Below, piece by piece: positions 38,508 through 49,532 of a DNA stretch of 64,000 nt (position 1 is the first letter of the stretch; each line of letters begins with the position of its first letter). This DNA is from Botrytis cinerea B05.10 (lineage: Eukaryota; Ascomycota; Leotiomycetes; Helotiales; Sclerotiniaceae). The stretch covers positions 2,790,001-2,854,000 of the forward strand of contig NC_037312.1 of the NCBI RefSeq assembly GCF_000143535.2. The letters are read 5' to 3'. Made by a program: the position numbers and the translations under genes. Under the pieces are notes generated by a model that was given only the letters and a program-made list of their open reading frames with translations, was not told the DNA's origin and did no database searches.

Positions 38508-39126
38508 ATGTCTGCCTTCGATACCGCAGTTGCCGATTCCAAGAAGCTTACTAGCAAGCCTTCATCTGATGATTTACTCGAGATTTACAGTACGTGTTTT
38601 TTCCTTCGCTCTACTCTCTTTCAGCTCCGCATGTTTGGTATAGAAATGAAGCCTGCGGAATATGTGTTTGCGATTTGGGATTTTAGCTTGAGGCTGGTGG
38701 ACGATAGATGGTTAAAGAAGAAAGAGAAGCACAGATAATTTATAAAAATAGCAGAAAGCGAATGAAAAATGCTAACACAAGGTGCACCAAATAGGTTTAT
38801 ACAAAGTAGCCATCGGTGACGACATCTCCAAAGCTGAAGCTCCTGGACTTTTTGACATCAAGGTTCGTTATTGAATTCTTCCCTCCTTCCCCTTTCTTAT
38901 CCCCATCACCTATTCATCCCTCTCAATTCCAGTTCCCAAACCCTCAAAAACTAACATCCCCTCTCCTCAACAGGGCAAAGCCAAGAAGAAGGCGTGGCAA
39001 GAAAAGGTCGATTCTGGCATCACAGCCGATCAAGCCAAAGAAAAATATGTCGCCAAGATCGAGGAATTAAAGGAGAAGTGCGGATATGATCCTAATAAGG
39101 CTCCTGAGGCTGTTGGTGGAAACTAA
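38508..39126 (+). CDS. acb1: Acyl-CoA-binding protein
   Basis: Small cytosolic carrier of long-chain acyl-CoA esters. Exons 38508-38589, 38795-38862 and 38974-39126 (introns 205 and 111 bp) give 100 aa, slightly longer than the usual 86-90. The four-helix fold is readable: FDTAVADSKKLTSKPSSDDL (helix 1), LLEIYSLYKVAIGDD with the ligand-contacting YK, APGLFDIKGKAKKKAWQ (conserved KGKAK..AW, with Lys where Trp is frequent), then GITADQAKEKYVAKIEELKEK. The start ATG 38508 has the strong context AAAATGTCT. Single copy here, no linked lipid gene. Confidence 0.92.
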
Positions 39127-39683
39127 GCATCCAATACAAGTGCTAGTGTTGCGGCTGGAATGCATGGAGAATATACAAGGATTGCATAGCTGAGCTAAGA
39201 ATTTGATGGGAAATGGAGATGCATAGTGGAGATTTATATTTAAGTTTGAGAAAGCAAGCAAGAATGAGCGAATGATTATGCATATACCAGCTGGTTTCGT
39301 ATCAAATTTTCGTGCATAAAGACATATTCTTGTTGCATCATCTGAATTTGTTTATTTCTGCATTATGTTCCGTGATCGAAGTACTATTCCGTTGGCCTGC
39401 CTATGATCTCATCACACAACCCAAACCAAAGAGCCTACAAACCCACAACTCCTCTAGGTGTAGGTCTAGATATGCATACCAATTTTCCACCTGCGTGCAC
39501 TCAAGATCCTTTATTTGTCCAGTGTGTATGTTTCCGCCCCCCCCTCAATCATAATACCGCGGCCCCTATCACAAACGCCAAAAATGCCTCGTGGTCGATA
39601 TCGAATGCTGTCTTTTATCATAGATGAAACGAACATATTTACGACGAGTGCAACGGGAAATGACAAATGAAACTCCGTCAAAT
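39127..39683. other. Short convergent spacer
   Basis: 3' regions of the acyl-CoA-binding protein and Tdp1 genes; nothing else seen. Confidence 0.6.
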
Positions 39684-41936
39684 TCATGTCTTCCACGTCT
39701 TCCCCATCCAATCTGGTTCGCTATATGATGCACTCGCACACCATGGGATATCGTCTTTGCCGTATGAAACTAGAGGGAGATCGTAGGGCATGCGAGCACC
39801 AACTATTATCGTGTGGCTTTCTTCCTGGCGCTTCTCGTCTTCCCGGTCATCACATCTTTTCCTCTTTAAATGTCCTTCTTCTCCCTCTACTCTTATCTCT
39901 TTTTGGCCGACTATTTCCAAAGAAGGAGAGACAAAAGGTATAGAAGGTGTATCGTTCCCAAAACACGGTACCATCTTCACATTCTTCCCATTCTGCTTTT
40001 CTTCCCATAAGTCAGGCCAAACCAGTACTCCGATCTCATAACTACAGATCCGAACTTTGTCGGCTGAATTGATCGATTCGCCCCATGCTTGTTTGGAGAG
40101 GTTGGCCGAAGTCACGAGCATCCAATCTATTGATTTTTGAGACGAAGAACTTGACGTTGAATCTGAACTGAAACGGATGTAAGTTTTTATGTGAGGGGCC
40201 GCGCGTCTGCGGTATGCTTCTTGAGTCTTTAGTTCTGGGGAAGTGAAAGATTGGGAAGATTTGGATGGGGTGTTGGATGATAATGACGATGAAGAAGAAT
40301 GTTGAGCGCCGTCGCCAGCCCAATGACAAAGCATCGGCTTTAGATATGCCAATTGTTTTCCTTGAGCTGGCGTGAGAATCTTAGTGTGAATAGCATTACC
40401 AGATGCGTAACCATTTATGCTCCTTCTAACCTCATCTGCAGTTGGGAAAATAATTTTGAATTTTGAACCAGTTTTCCTAGGAGATTTGGACTCGCTGAGG
40501 GCCTTGAAAAAGTGTGTTAACCATTTATCTGTTGGGCCTAGTGATGCAATGGAGGAAACTTGAATCACGATTTCTGGTTGGGTGTTGTGGTGTGATGGGA
40601 CGGATTTAAGAGCGTTTGTGAGACCGGCCCAACCCCATCCGGTTTGTGAAGGAGAGAGCTCGGTATCTTGTTTCCCTGGGACGCTGGCTATCAAAGCTGC
40701 TTTTATTTCAGAGAAATCGTATTTGAGCAGTTGCTCAATCAATGATTTGCAAATGATTCTTTTGGTATCATAAGCTCGTAAGTAATTCAGAAAATCTAAT
40801 TTAAATTTTGAACCTGAGCCTATCCTGCTAGCTTCAACCAGGGTTGGCTTCTTTGGGTTGAGAAGAGGAAGATGTGGAGACTTCCATAAAGCTTGGGTCA
40901 TGTTTGTCCAGTCAAATGGTATCATGTTGGCTGTATGAATTATGATTTGAGCTGTACAATCGTGTCGGAAAATAATGAGCATCTAATGATGTCAGTAACT
41001 TTGGGGGGGGGGGGTGGTTGATTGTGGATTTGTTAGGAGCTTTTTACCTTGGAATGATGGGTCCCGAACATCTCAGGCATATAAGCTGTGAGAAGCTTGA
41101 TATTAGAATATCTCGAAGCTTGTTCCTATAACTTTTCAGCATGGATTCAATTGCATCCTAGAGCGTCATTTCTATGCATCGTAAATGCCGTTCTCTAAAC
41201 TCTGAAGCCTCGACGTAGCACTAGCATTGTGAGAAATGAACACATGAAAAATATGAGGAAACGGAAAATTAGGAACAGCATACAATAGGGATAAACTCTT
41301 TGTATCATTATAGAGCGAAGCGAAAAAGCCTCCACGGCAGTGGCCCAGCGGAGCGTCATCAAATTCAGGCAGGCAAGAAGGAAATCAGCTTACCATGAGA
41401 TTAAGTCTGGAGTGGTCCTCCCGTTTCCAAAAGCCATGAATCACATTAACCCTGACGAGATTCCGTACATCCTCATCAAATTGTTCCATGAGAAAGTCGA
41501 GGTCATGTAAATAATTAAACTCCCAACATTCTGATATCAATGGATCACCAAGAATATCTTTCAACGATACAGTGTCCACGTTGGATGAATCTGGTAGATC
41601 TCGAATTGTTGTAAGCTGGAATGGAGACTTCACCACCCTTTGCTTTGTGTGTTCTAGCACTGGATATTTGCCATCCATCGAGTTTTGCTCGGGGCATTCA
41701 ACCGGCGTTTGATTGACTTCTCTCTGGTTCTGGTTAGGAGTTTCTTCCTCCACCTCAAGCATCACCGGCTTGGGACTTCCCATCCTACGTCTTCGTAAAG
41801 GAGGTGGTGAAATCGATCTATGCATCCTCCTCCGTACAAGTTTTGCGTTAGTGTTATCAGTATCATTAGAAGTATCGTCTACTTTACGTTTCTTTAGAGC
41901 ATGCTCATCTGGACCTTGACTTTGATCTTGAACCAT
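39684..41936 (-). CDS. tdp1: Tyrosyl-DNA phosphodiesterase
   Basis: Tdp1 hydrolyses the 3'-phosphotyrosyl bond left by stalled topoisomerase I. Exons 41936-41394, 41125-41048 and 40982-39684 (introns 268 and 65 bp) give 639 aa. The first HxK motif is in FGTHHSKMLIIF (His205, Lys207; exon 2), followed by IIIHTANMIPFDW. The second is PHIKTYIRF (His471, Lys473), with LVTSANLSKQAWG after a Ser-rich insert. The basic N-terminal ~100 residues (KKRKVDD, RRRMHR) probably carry nuclear signals. NVIHGFWKRE in exon 1 and ASRYSNIKLLTAYMP match the family. The 268-bp intron contains repeat copy D; the 65-bp intron contains a poly-pyrimidine run. The call is firm. Confidence 0.94.
41310..41358 (-). repeat. 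GC-rich palindromic repeat, copy D (in Tdp1 intron)
   Basis: On the minus strand: TGACGCTCCGCTGGGCCACT then GCCGTGGAGGC, a short TTTTTCGCTTCGCTC version of module 2, and the flank ATAATGATAC shared with copy C. A compact internally deleted copy within the 268-bp intron 41126-41393, in sense orientation with respect to Tdp1 (opposite to A and C). Confidence 0.7.
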
Positions 41937-42546
41937 GGTTCTTGATGATTGGATACCTATGTATGCGTAGATAGGACTTTCCCTTGTTCACTGACAATTC
42001 ATATCATAATTCGTGCTCAGAATGAAGTGAGTGGCGAGTCAAGACGCTTCTTCAAAAGACCACCAGACCGTTCGAGACGCATAGGAAAGTCTTTATGTTG
42101 AACTCCATCGAGAGTCCATATATTGTTCACTCTCGATAAAGCACCTAGTACTGCCGGTAAGCAGCCGTACTCAAAAGCGATAGGAGGAAGGATCCATAAT
42201 CACGTGTAATTTCGTCCCAAAAAAGAAATTGCAAGGATTCAACATATTAGCGAACAACGCTAATGGTGCAACTGTGTTCCATCAATTTGTATGGAGTAAA
42301 TGAAAGGAAGATGAGAGTCGAGATCCTTTCTTCACACCCCTTCACTCTTTTTATCCTCCACGATACATAACGATTTCTCAAGACGTTTCTTGAGTTTACG
42401 ATACTTATGCGATATACTGACGGTCATATTTCAAATTAATTGAGGACGACAACCCTCTTCTTCTTACCTTCTTTGGCGGATTCGTCGCGGCCCGCATTAA
42501 TCTTTGATTTCAGGGTGCAGATAGCCCCCTAACTTCCTCCTTCAAC
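41937..42546. other. Divergent promoter between Tdp1 and PDI genes
   Basis: About 600 bp. No gene seen and no confident regulatory motif. Confidence 0.5.
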
Positions 42547-45068
42547 ATGCGTTTTCTTTCGGTCTCATTATTATCGACTGTCTTTGCTTCTGTAGTATTA
42601 GCACAGACTGGAGAACAATCAATAGAGAATCCCTCTCCCGATTTACCTGGTGAAGAGGAAGCTGCTGATGTACCACAACCAACAACATTTAATGGAGTTC
42701 AAGTCCCCCCTCTACCTGATATAGACGGAGAACTATTCAATCAGACAGTCGCGGAAGGTTACTGGTTTGTCAAACATCACTCGTGAGAACTTATTCTTTC
42801 AACTCCTTGCGGAGATCATCATGCTCACCATGGTTTTAGACCTTATTGCCCGCATTGTATCCACATTGCGCCAACATGGCAAACTCTCTACGAATTCTAT
42901 TATACTTCGAAGCCAGTCAAATCGGGAGCTGAAGATACCGCATCGACTTCATTGAACACTTTCTCCGCCTACTACAACTACCATTTCGGCTCTCTTGATT
43001 GTATCGCTTTCGGAACTGCTTGTACAGATCATGGCGTAACTTCTTTCCCAACATTTATTTTATATAAGGATGGCGAAGAAGCAAAACGATTCGTTGGACC
43101 TAAAGACATGGAAAAGTTGGGTGCTTTTATCGAAGGTAATCTAGAATCAATCAGACCAGGGTCTAGACCAATTGGTGGACCAAAGTACCCAGAAGAACGT
43201 GCAACACAAAGTCCGGATTATCAGCCTGAAGCAGCTGCTTCAAAGGAGACCGAAAAGACAACCGAGAAATCGACAGAGAAAGCATCCGACAAGTCATCCG
43301 AGAAAGCATCAGAGAAATCGACAGAGAAAGAATCCGATAAGACATCCGAAAAATCATCAGAGAAATCTACAGAAAAGTCATCTGGGGGATCTACGCAGAA
43401 ATCAGAGACAGGAGCCGAGAAAGTAACAGACAAGGTCGCAGACGCTGCTGCTCCAGTAAAAGATGCTGTCAAGGATACTGCCGAAAATGTCAAGGACAGT
43501 GTTAAGGATGCCGTCAAAGAAACAAAACCTGAAGTTGCTAAAATCACCACTAAGCCTATCCTCAAAGCCACACCAATCGAAAATAAGCCTTCAAAACCTA
43601 CTCAAACGGCGAACCCACTCGGTACATCCGTATCCCTCACAGCCGAGAGCTTTCAGAATTTGGTTACTATGTCACAAGATCCTTGGTTCATTAAATTTTA
43701 CGCTCCATGGTGTCATCATTGTCAAGCTATGGCTCCTAATTGGGCTCAATTGGCTAAGGAAATGAAAGGAAAACTCAACATCGGAGAAGTCAATTGTGAA
43801 GCAGAGTCTAGATTGTGCAAGGACGTTCACGTTCGAGGATATCCAACCATTCATTTCTTCCGCGGAGGAGAACGTGTGGAATATGAAGGACTTAGAGGAT
43901 TGGGTGATTTTATTACCTTTGCCAACAAAGCTGTTGATATTGGAGATGGCGTTAAGGATATTGATGCAGCCGAGTTTACGGAATTGGAGGAGAAAGAAGA
44001 TGTTATCTTTGTTTACTTCTACGACCATGCTACTACAAGCGAAGATTTCGCTGCATTGGAAAGATTGACTTTGAGTTTGATCGGACACGCTAAGCTTGTC
44101 AAGACCAACAGTGCTGCTCTTGCAGATCGATACAAGATTACAACTTGGCCTCGTTTATTGGTATCCCGAGATGGTAGACCAACTTATTATACAGCACTCG
44201 CACCTCAAGATATGCGCGATTTCAGAAAGGTTCTTCATTGGATGCAATCTGTTTGGTTACCTGTCGTTCCAGAACTCACAGCTTCGAACTCTCGCGAAAT
44301 CATGGATGGTAAAATTGTTGTCCTTGCAATCCTTTCTCGAGACCGCGAACATGATTTCGAGATGGCTAAGAAGGAGTTGAAGCAAGCTGCATTAGAATGG
44401 ATGGACAAACAGATAATCAATTTCCAACGTGAACGTCAAGAATTGAGAGATGCAAAACAACTCAGATTAGAAGAAGCAGAAGATCGAAATGATCAAAGAG
44501 CTTTGAGGGCTGCTAAGAGTATCAGAATCAACATGGACAAAGCTGATCAAAAGGAGGTTGGATTTGCTTGGGTTGATGGAGTTTTCTGGGAGAGATGGAT
44601 TAGAAGTACTTATGGTATTGAAGTTAAGAGTGATGGTGAAAAGGTTATTATTAATGATGAAGATGTAAGTGTTTTATCTGTCGTTTCTTTCCGATCATCT
44701 TTGTCTTTACTCAGATATACTGACGCTTCAAATAGAATCGACGCTACTGGGATACAACAATTACCGGGAACTATATCATTCCTTCTCGTACTTCAATTTT
44801 GGAAACCATTCCTAAGGTTGTAGTAAACCCACCAGTCATCAAGCCAAAGAGTACAGTGGGTTCTTTTGAAAAAGCATTCTTTAATGTTAGAGGTGCAATT
44901 TCAGGCCACCCATTCCTCAGTTTTGGAGTTGCACTAGGAATGATCCTAGGTGCTACAATGTATGGAAGAGGAAAGATTGGTGCGAGAAGAGGTGGTTTCT
45001 TTAGGGTAGATGATGGTGGTAAGGATGGTTTATTGGGTGGTGTTAATGGTGGTGGAAAAGTTGATTAA
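42547..45068 (+). CDS. Membrane-anchored protein disulfide isomerase (Eps1-like)
   Basis: ER oxidoreductase with two thioredoxin folds and a C-terminal membrane anchor, the layout of yeast Eps1. Exons 42547-42782, 42840-44664 and 44736-45068 (introns 57 and 71 bp) give 797 aa. The signal peptide MRFLSVSLLSTVFASVVLAQ is followed by domain 1 with active site SPYCPHC (Cys82, Cys85) and the cis-Pro loop VTSFPTFILY. Domain 2 has APWCHHCQAM (Cys370, Cys373) and GYPTIHFF. Between them (about 215-313) lies a Lys/Glu/Ser/Thr-rich segment of degenerate EKSxEK repeats. A further thioredoxin-like region without CxxC and a coiled coil follow. The membrane segment FLSFGVALGMILGATMYG is near 748-766, with a Gly-rich basic cytosolic tail. 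A role in quality control of membrane proteins is by analogy. Confidence 0.9.
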
Positions 45069-45529
45069 GAGGAGAAAATTAATTTGAGAACTTAGATAGG
45101 GGATTTTTTTAGGGGATGAAAGAAATGAGATGGGTGATGGGAGATTGGAGTTGATTGAATTGATTCATTGATTAATGGTTTTATGGTAGCGTAGGTAGGG
45201 TAGGACTTCTTTCAATTTTCAATGTATTATAAATATGTACAGGGTTAGATTGATTAGCCTTTGGAAGATACATCACATATACTTTTTTGCTTATGCTTGA
45301 AATTTCATGGGTTTATTTTGCTTTTCATTTACCAGTCTGATAGAGACTTCTCGGTGATGTATAACAGATTATTATTGGAACATGATGATTCCATACATCT
45401 TTCTAGTATTTGAGAGATGTAAGTAAAGTAAGTAAGTAAATCATTTATTCGTCGTGGACAAGGGGGTAGGGAGGTAGGTGTTTTTTCTTCCCATCCATCC
45501 ATCCATCCATCCCGTCCCATCCCATCCCA
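45069..45529. other. Convergent spacer
   Basis: 3' regions of the PDI gene and the next coiled-coil gene, with CCAT/CCCAT repeats near 45493-45533. Nothing else seen. Confidence 0.6.
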
Positions 45530-47481
45530 TCACATCCTCGCCCCATCAATACATATGCCCAGCCCCTTTACCGCTGGCAACTTACCCTCACCACCACCAC
45601 CCCCTTCACCCTCCCCCCCCAAACTCCTCCACTTCAACACCCACCCCGCAACCAACATCCCCATCTTCTGCAATCCCGCATCTTTCACCTTTACCTCTCT
45701 CTCCAATGTTCGGATCTGCTCTGCGAATTCCCGATGCAGAATTGAAATTTCTTCGTTCTTGTCGAGGAGGTCTGCGGTGAGTCTTTCGAGCATTTGGGAT
45801 GGGGATGGGGATGGGGATGGGGATGGGCATTGCGTTTTCAGTGAGGTGATTTGGTGGTTTAGCTCTTCGTTCTCGGTGCGGAGAATTGAAATCTCTTCGT
45901 TCTGGTCGAGGAGCTCGGAGCGTGTTTTGGTGATTTGTGTTGGCGCTTTTGTGGGGACGGATTTGAGAGTGCTTTGGGAGTGGGTTGGGGAGGAGGCGTT
46001 TTGGAGATGGAGCGATGAGCGGCTGGGGGAATGTGTTTGTGTGGCTTGGGAGAGGTTGGTGATGAGCTGGGTTTTTTGCTGGAGTGTTTCTTGGAGTTGG
46101 GTGATTTGGTTTGCTGGGTGTGTGGGAGCGGGGGTGGGGGTGGATTCGAGATGTTTTTCTTCTTCTTCTTCTTCTTCTTCTTCTCCTTCGCCGGGGGTTT
46201 CGTTGGCTTTTTGGGGGTTGTGATGCTCAGATTTCAGATTCGAAAGTTCGAGTTCGAGTTTCGCAATTTTTTGAGTGAGGTGAGGGGGTTCGGGTTCGGG
46301 ATTGGTCTTGAGTTGCTTGAGCTCCTGGTGGAGTTTGATGGTCTTTTCACACTCGGATGTGTATCGATGTTGCCATTGCTCTGTGTCTGTGGTAGCTTCA
46401 TCTTCTTTTCGTGTTTTCATCTTGAATTTGGCGTCAAGACGCTTGCGCAGGGATTTATTTTCATCATCTGCTTTTTTCCATTTCTTCTCCCAATTTTTGG
46501 CTGAGAGGTTGAGAATATGTGTTTGTTTTTGCAAAGACTCTAGTTTTTCTTGGTGCCTTTCTTTATCCTCGATTTCGGCACGGAGAAGTCGGTTGAGATT
46601 ATCTTGTATATCGGTTGTTTCTTTGCATCTTTCTTCCCATTTCTTGATATCGTTGCCGGCTTTTTGTGCTTGTTGCGCTGAAGCATCGAGACGTTGTTGT
46701 AATTCTTCTTTTTCGAGTCGCAAAACAGTTATATCTATCTTTTGAACAGCTGGTGAATTGGGATGGAGGGTAGAGAATGAGGAGGAAGGTTGTTGCTTTG
46801 GTGGGATGACTATCGCTACGGATGTTTTTGATGGAGATGTATTCTTGTGGCTACCTGCTACATCGACCATGGTATTCGATTTCCTCTTTTGACTTGGGGG
46901 ACTTGGTGTATCATCTTCAATCTCAATCTCATTCTCATCTTCCTCGTCGCTTGACGAAATTGTTATTTCCCGCCCGTTGACCTTTTCTGGGGTTACGGGT
47001 AGAAGTTTGGTACGTTTCGCAGGAGAAGGAGATGAAAGACATTGTTTCTTCAAAGGTCGATCATCCGAGAACTTCGCAGCTGGAGAGGATAACGTGTGTT
47101 TCTCTGAGATTTTTCTTTAGTGGGTAATTCATATCAAACAAAAATCAATGGGCTCTTACTAGTCTTCGGATGCTCTGTCTTGACAGCATGGGGAGACGGG
47201 AAAGGTTGTTGACCTATCACTTTTTAATCATTGTTAACCTGGCATATGCACAATTACTTACTATTGCTCTTTTTGAGACTCTGAGGAAAGAGTATTCTCC
47301 GTGTAGGAGGCAAGATCGGGGGAGCAATTTCAGCATTCTTTTGTGGAAGTATGGGAGGACTTGAAAGACTTTGTCTTGCTGGGGCAACTTTCTCTTTAGG
47401 CGATTTATGAGTTTTGCTCGCTGTGTGAGGTTTGCGAGGAGATTTATGAGGAGTCGATCTCTTCTTCTTATTCGATGTCAT
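45530..47481 (-). CDS. Coiled-coil protein of unknown function (1)
   Basis: Exons 47481-47262, 47213-47160 and 47103-45530 (introns 48 and 56 bp) join to 615 aa. The N-terminal ~190 residues are basic and SP/TP-rich (KKKRSTPHKSPRKPH, SPSPAKRTK, SPPSQKRKS), suggesting a nuclear protein under CDK-type phosphorylation. After an acidic patch (SSSDEEDENEIEIEDD), coiled coils fill about residues 235-400 (LRLEKEELQQRLDASAQQ, LLRAEIEDKERHQEKLESLQKQ) and 500-580 (LLDQNEEISILRTENEELNHQ, repeated later as LLDKNEEISILHREFAEQ). A Glu run and SPSPSPSPS come from microsatellites. The end is Gly-rich. No family recognised; a chromosome or spindle scaffold would fit, but that is a guess. The next gene upstream (48171-48890) has the same orientation and a similar basic start. 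Confidence 0.75.
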
Positions 47482-48170
47482 GATTGCACGGTACAGAAAT
47501 GATTGAAAATACGCACAGTTTGGACTTTGATTGAAGGAAATGGTGTTGGATAAATGACTTTGAGTATACAACACTTTGGGTGATGGATTGCGGATTGTGG
47601 ATTGTGGAATGAAGGAAGAAATTCACAAGTGAATAGAGCGATCTGTTTGTATTTTGGGATCAAGGTATGAAACGAGATCTGTTTGACTCGAGATTGTTGA
47701 AAGAGATACTTCTGATGATAAAGAGGGTTTGAGTGTGGACAGCGACGGGAAGGTGCATAAATTTGTCAGATCGTACCTAGAAAAAGAAATTAAAAGCAAT
47801 GATTAAAGGTCAAAGAGTATAGTAAGTCACATGAGGTTTTATCCGCGGTAATATTCGAAAATTGAGAGTGCATTGAAGTGTGAAATGGGTGAGGTAAGAG
47901 ATGAGTGAGGTAAGAGATGAGTGAGGTAAGAATTATGTGAAGCAGGAAATATATGAAGCTTCACTCCATGAGTTTATCGTCCACCAGATCCATATGGAAT
48001 GCTAAATTGTTGCTTGAACAACGAGATTATCCTACTCCCAGACGGAAACAAACATTTCAGAAAAGATACCTTGTTTGAATGGGTTAATTTATATAAAGCT
48101 TCAATACCTAAAGTATCTTCATGTCTGATCAATACGCAAGGATATGCTATTGCTGTCCTCCCATCCCGTC
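47482..48170. other. Spacer with 16-bp tandem repeat
   Basis: Contains about three copies of GTGAGGTAAGAGATGA (about 47889-47935) and otherwise AT-rich promoter/3' sequence. No gene seen. Confidence 0.6.
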
Positions 48171-48890
48171 TCAACTCTTCTCGAGTCCCCGAATCTTGAT
48201 ATCCAGCTTGCTACACTCATTCCTGAGTCTTATGCATAACCCATCGACCTCATATAATCTATCTCTCAACTGTTGATTCTCTCGTACCAAACGAGAACAA
48301 TTCTCTCCACACTCAGCGCAAAGCCCATTTGCTGAAGCCGGAGTTTTGCTCCTCAACATACTCATTCTCTCCTCATCCTCAATTCCCATTCCCATTCCCA
48401 TTCCCATCATTCCTTCAGACTTTGGCCAGGTTCCTTTTGCCAGTGCTGTTTTGGTGCGGTCTATTCGTCTCATCAATTTGCCTATCGTCTTATCGCGTCT
48501 CGCAATCTTTCGACTCATCTTTTGGATTCGTGAATCTTTGATGTCGATTGCAGACCTCATAGCTTGAATCGCCCGTGCTTGTTCGTCTGCTGCCTCTTGC
48601 CACACTCGAACCGTGACAGATTCTGCGGCTGATTTCAAAGTTGTAATAGTTTTATCGAAATCATGAGGCGAGGCATGAGCGTCACCCTCATTTATATCAA
48701 CGCTTGGAGATTTAGGGATCAGCAATGTATTGCGTCGTGAGCTGCGACGAGTAGCTAGGGGAGATTAGCATCACAGTATTGGGGGAGGTACTTTGGTCTG
48801 GGGAGCCACACTACTTGGAAGGCTCGTAGAGTTGTGGTGAGGCCGGTATGGTGCCTCAGCTAGAGACTGTCTTTTCTTTCTGGAGGACAT
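48171..48890 (-). CDS. Small coiled-coil protein of unknown function (2)
   Basis: Exons 48890-48815 and 48754-48171 (60-bp phase-1 intron) give 219 aa. The N-terminus is basic (MSSRKKRQS, TTRRSSRRN), followed by a helix-rich region (about 55-125; VWQEAADEQARAIQAM, KMSRKIARRDKTIGKLMRRIDRTKTAL). A short GMGMGMGM run comes from a GGGAAT-type microsatellite (48387-48412). CAECGENCSRLVRENQQLRDRL then places three Cys before a second coil, ending RNECSKLDIKIRGLEKS. The Cys pattern is too short for a known zinc finger. The same strand and basic/coil layout as the gene at 45530-47481 suggest related roles, but I see no clear sequence similarity. Confidence 0.65.
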
Positions 48891-49532
48891 TTCGACTTTG
48901 AGATGGTTGCCAGAAGTTTGTGATTCTTCCAACAGATATGAGGTGGAAATGGAGATAGACTCTACATCGAGGAAGGGAGAAGTTTGAAGCAAATGCCAAA
49001 TGGATAAGGGACAAGCCCTCCATCAGCTCCCTTGTTTCGCTTTGTGTATCCATGTGGCATGGATTTTTGTCATTTCTGTCATTATATTGCTTTTCTTTCC
49101 TCCCTGTGGCTTTTGGCTGCAGACATGAACCTTGTTGTGGCATGTGTCCGCGCAAGGATGCAAACCATTGAAGCATCTAGGTGTAGTTAGTGAGAGGGCG
49201 AGGTGGATAGGAATGGTTTTGTATGGCAATAAGTTGAAGTACAGCTCCGAGGAACCGTTATCATGATTTGATGGTGCCCGGTGACGTGACGTGAACGTCC
49301 ATCAAGAAATCTACTTGGTGAAATTTCCCCGCATTTATCATCATCGAACTGATGCTTGTGCGTGCGTGCGTGCGGGTTGCGGGTCAAAAATTAGGAATTG
49401 TCCGTGCCATGGTTCGTCCCGAGCTTAGATCCAGGAACACAACCCAAACGCCAAAATCGCGAGAAATCACGAATCCACCTGACATCTCACCCCCCTCCAT
49501 CCCCTCCCCTCATCGACAGATTGAAAGCAGTC
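48891..49532. other. Divergent promoter
   Basis: About 640 bp between coiled-coil genes 2 and 3; includes a GTGCGTGCGTGCG run near 49357-49373. No gene seen. Confidence 0.5.

Noticed and set aside
45555..46223. 222-codon plus-strand frame
   Set aside because: Antisense to the third exon of the 615-aa coiled-coil gene; its Ser/Trp-rich composition is a shadow of Glu/Pro-rich coding sequence.
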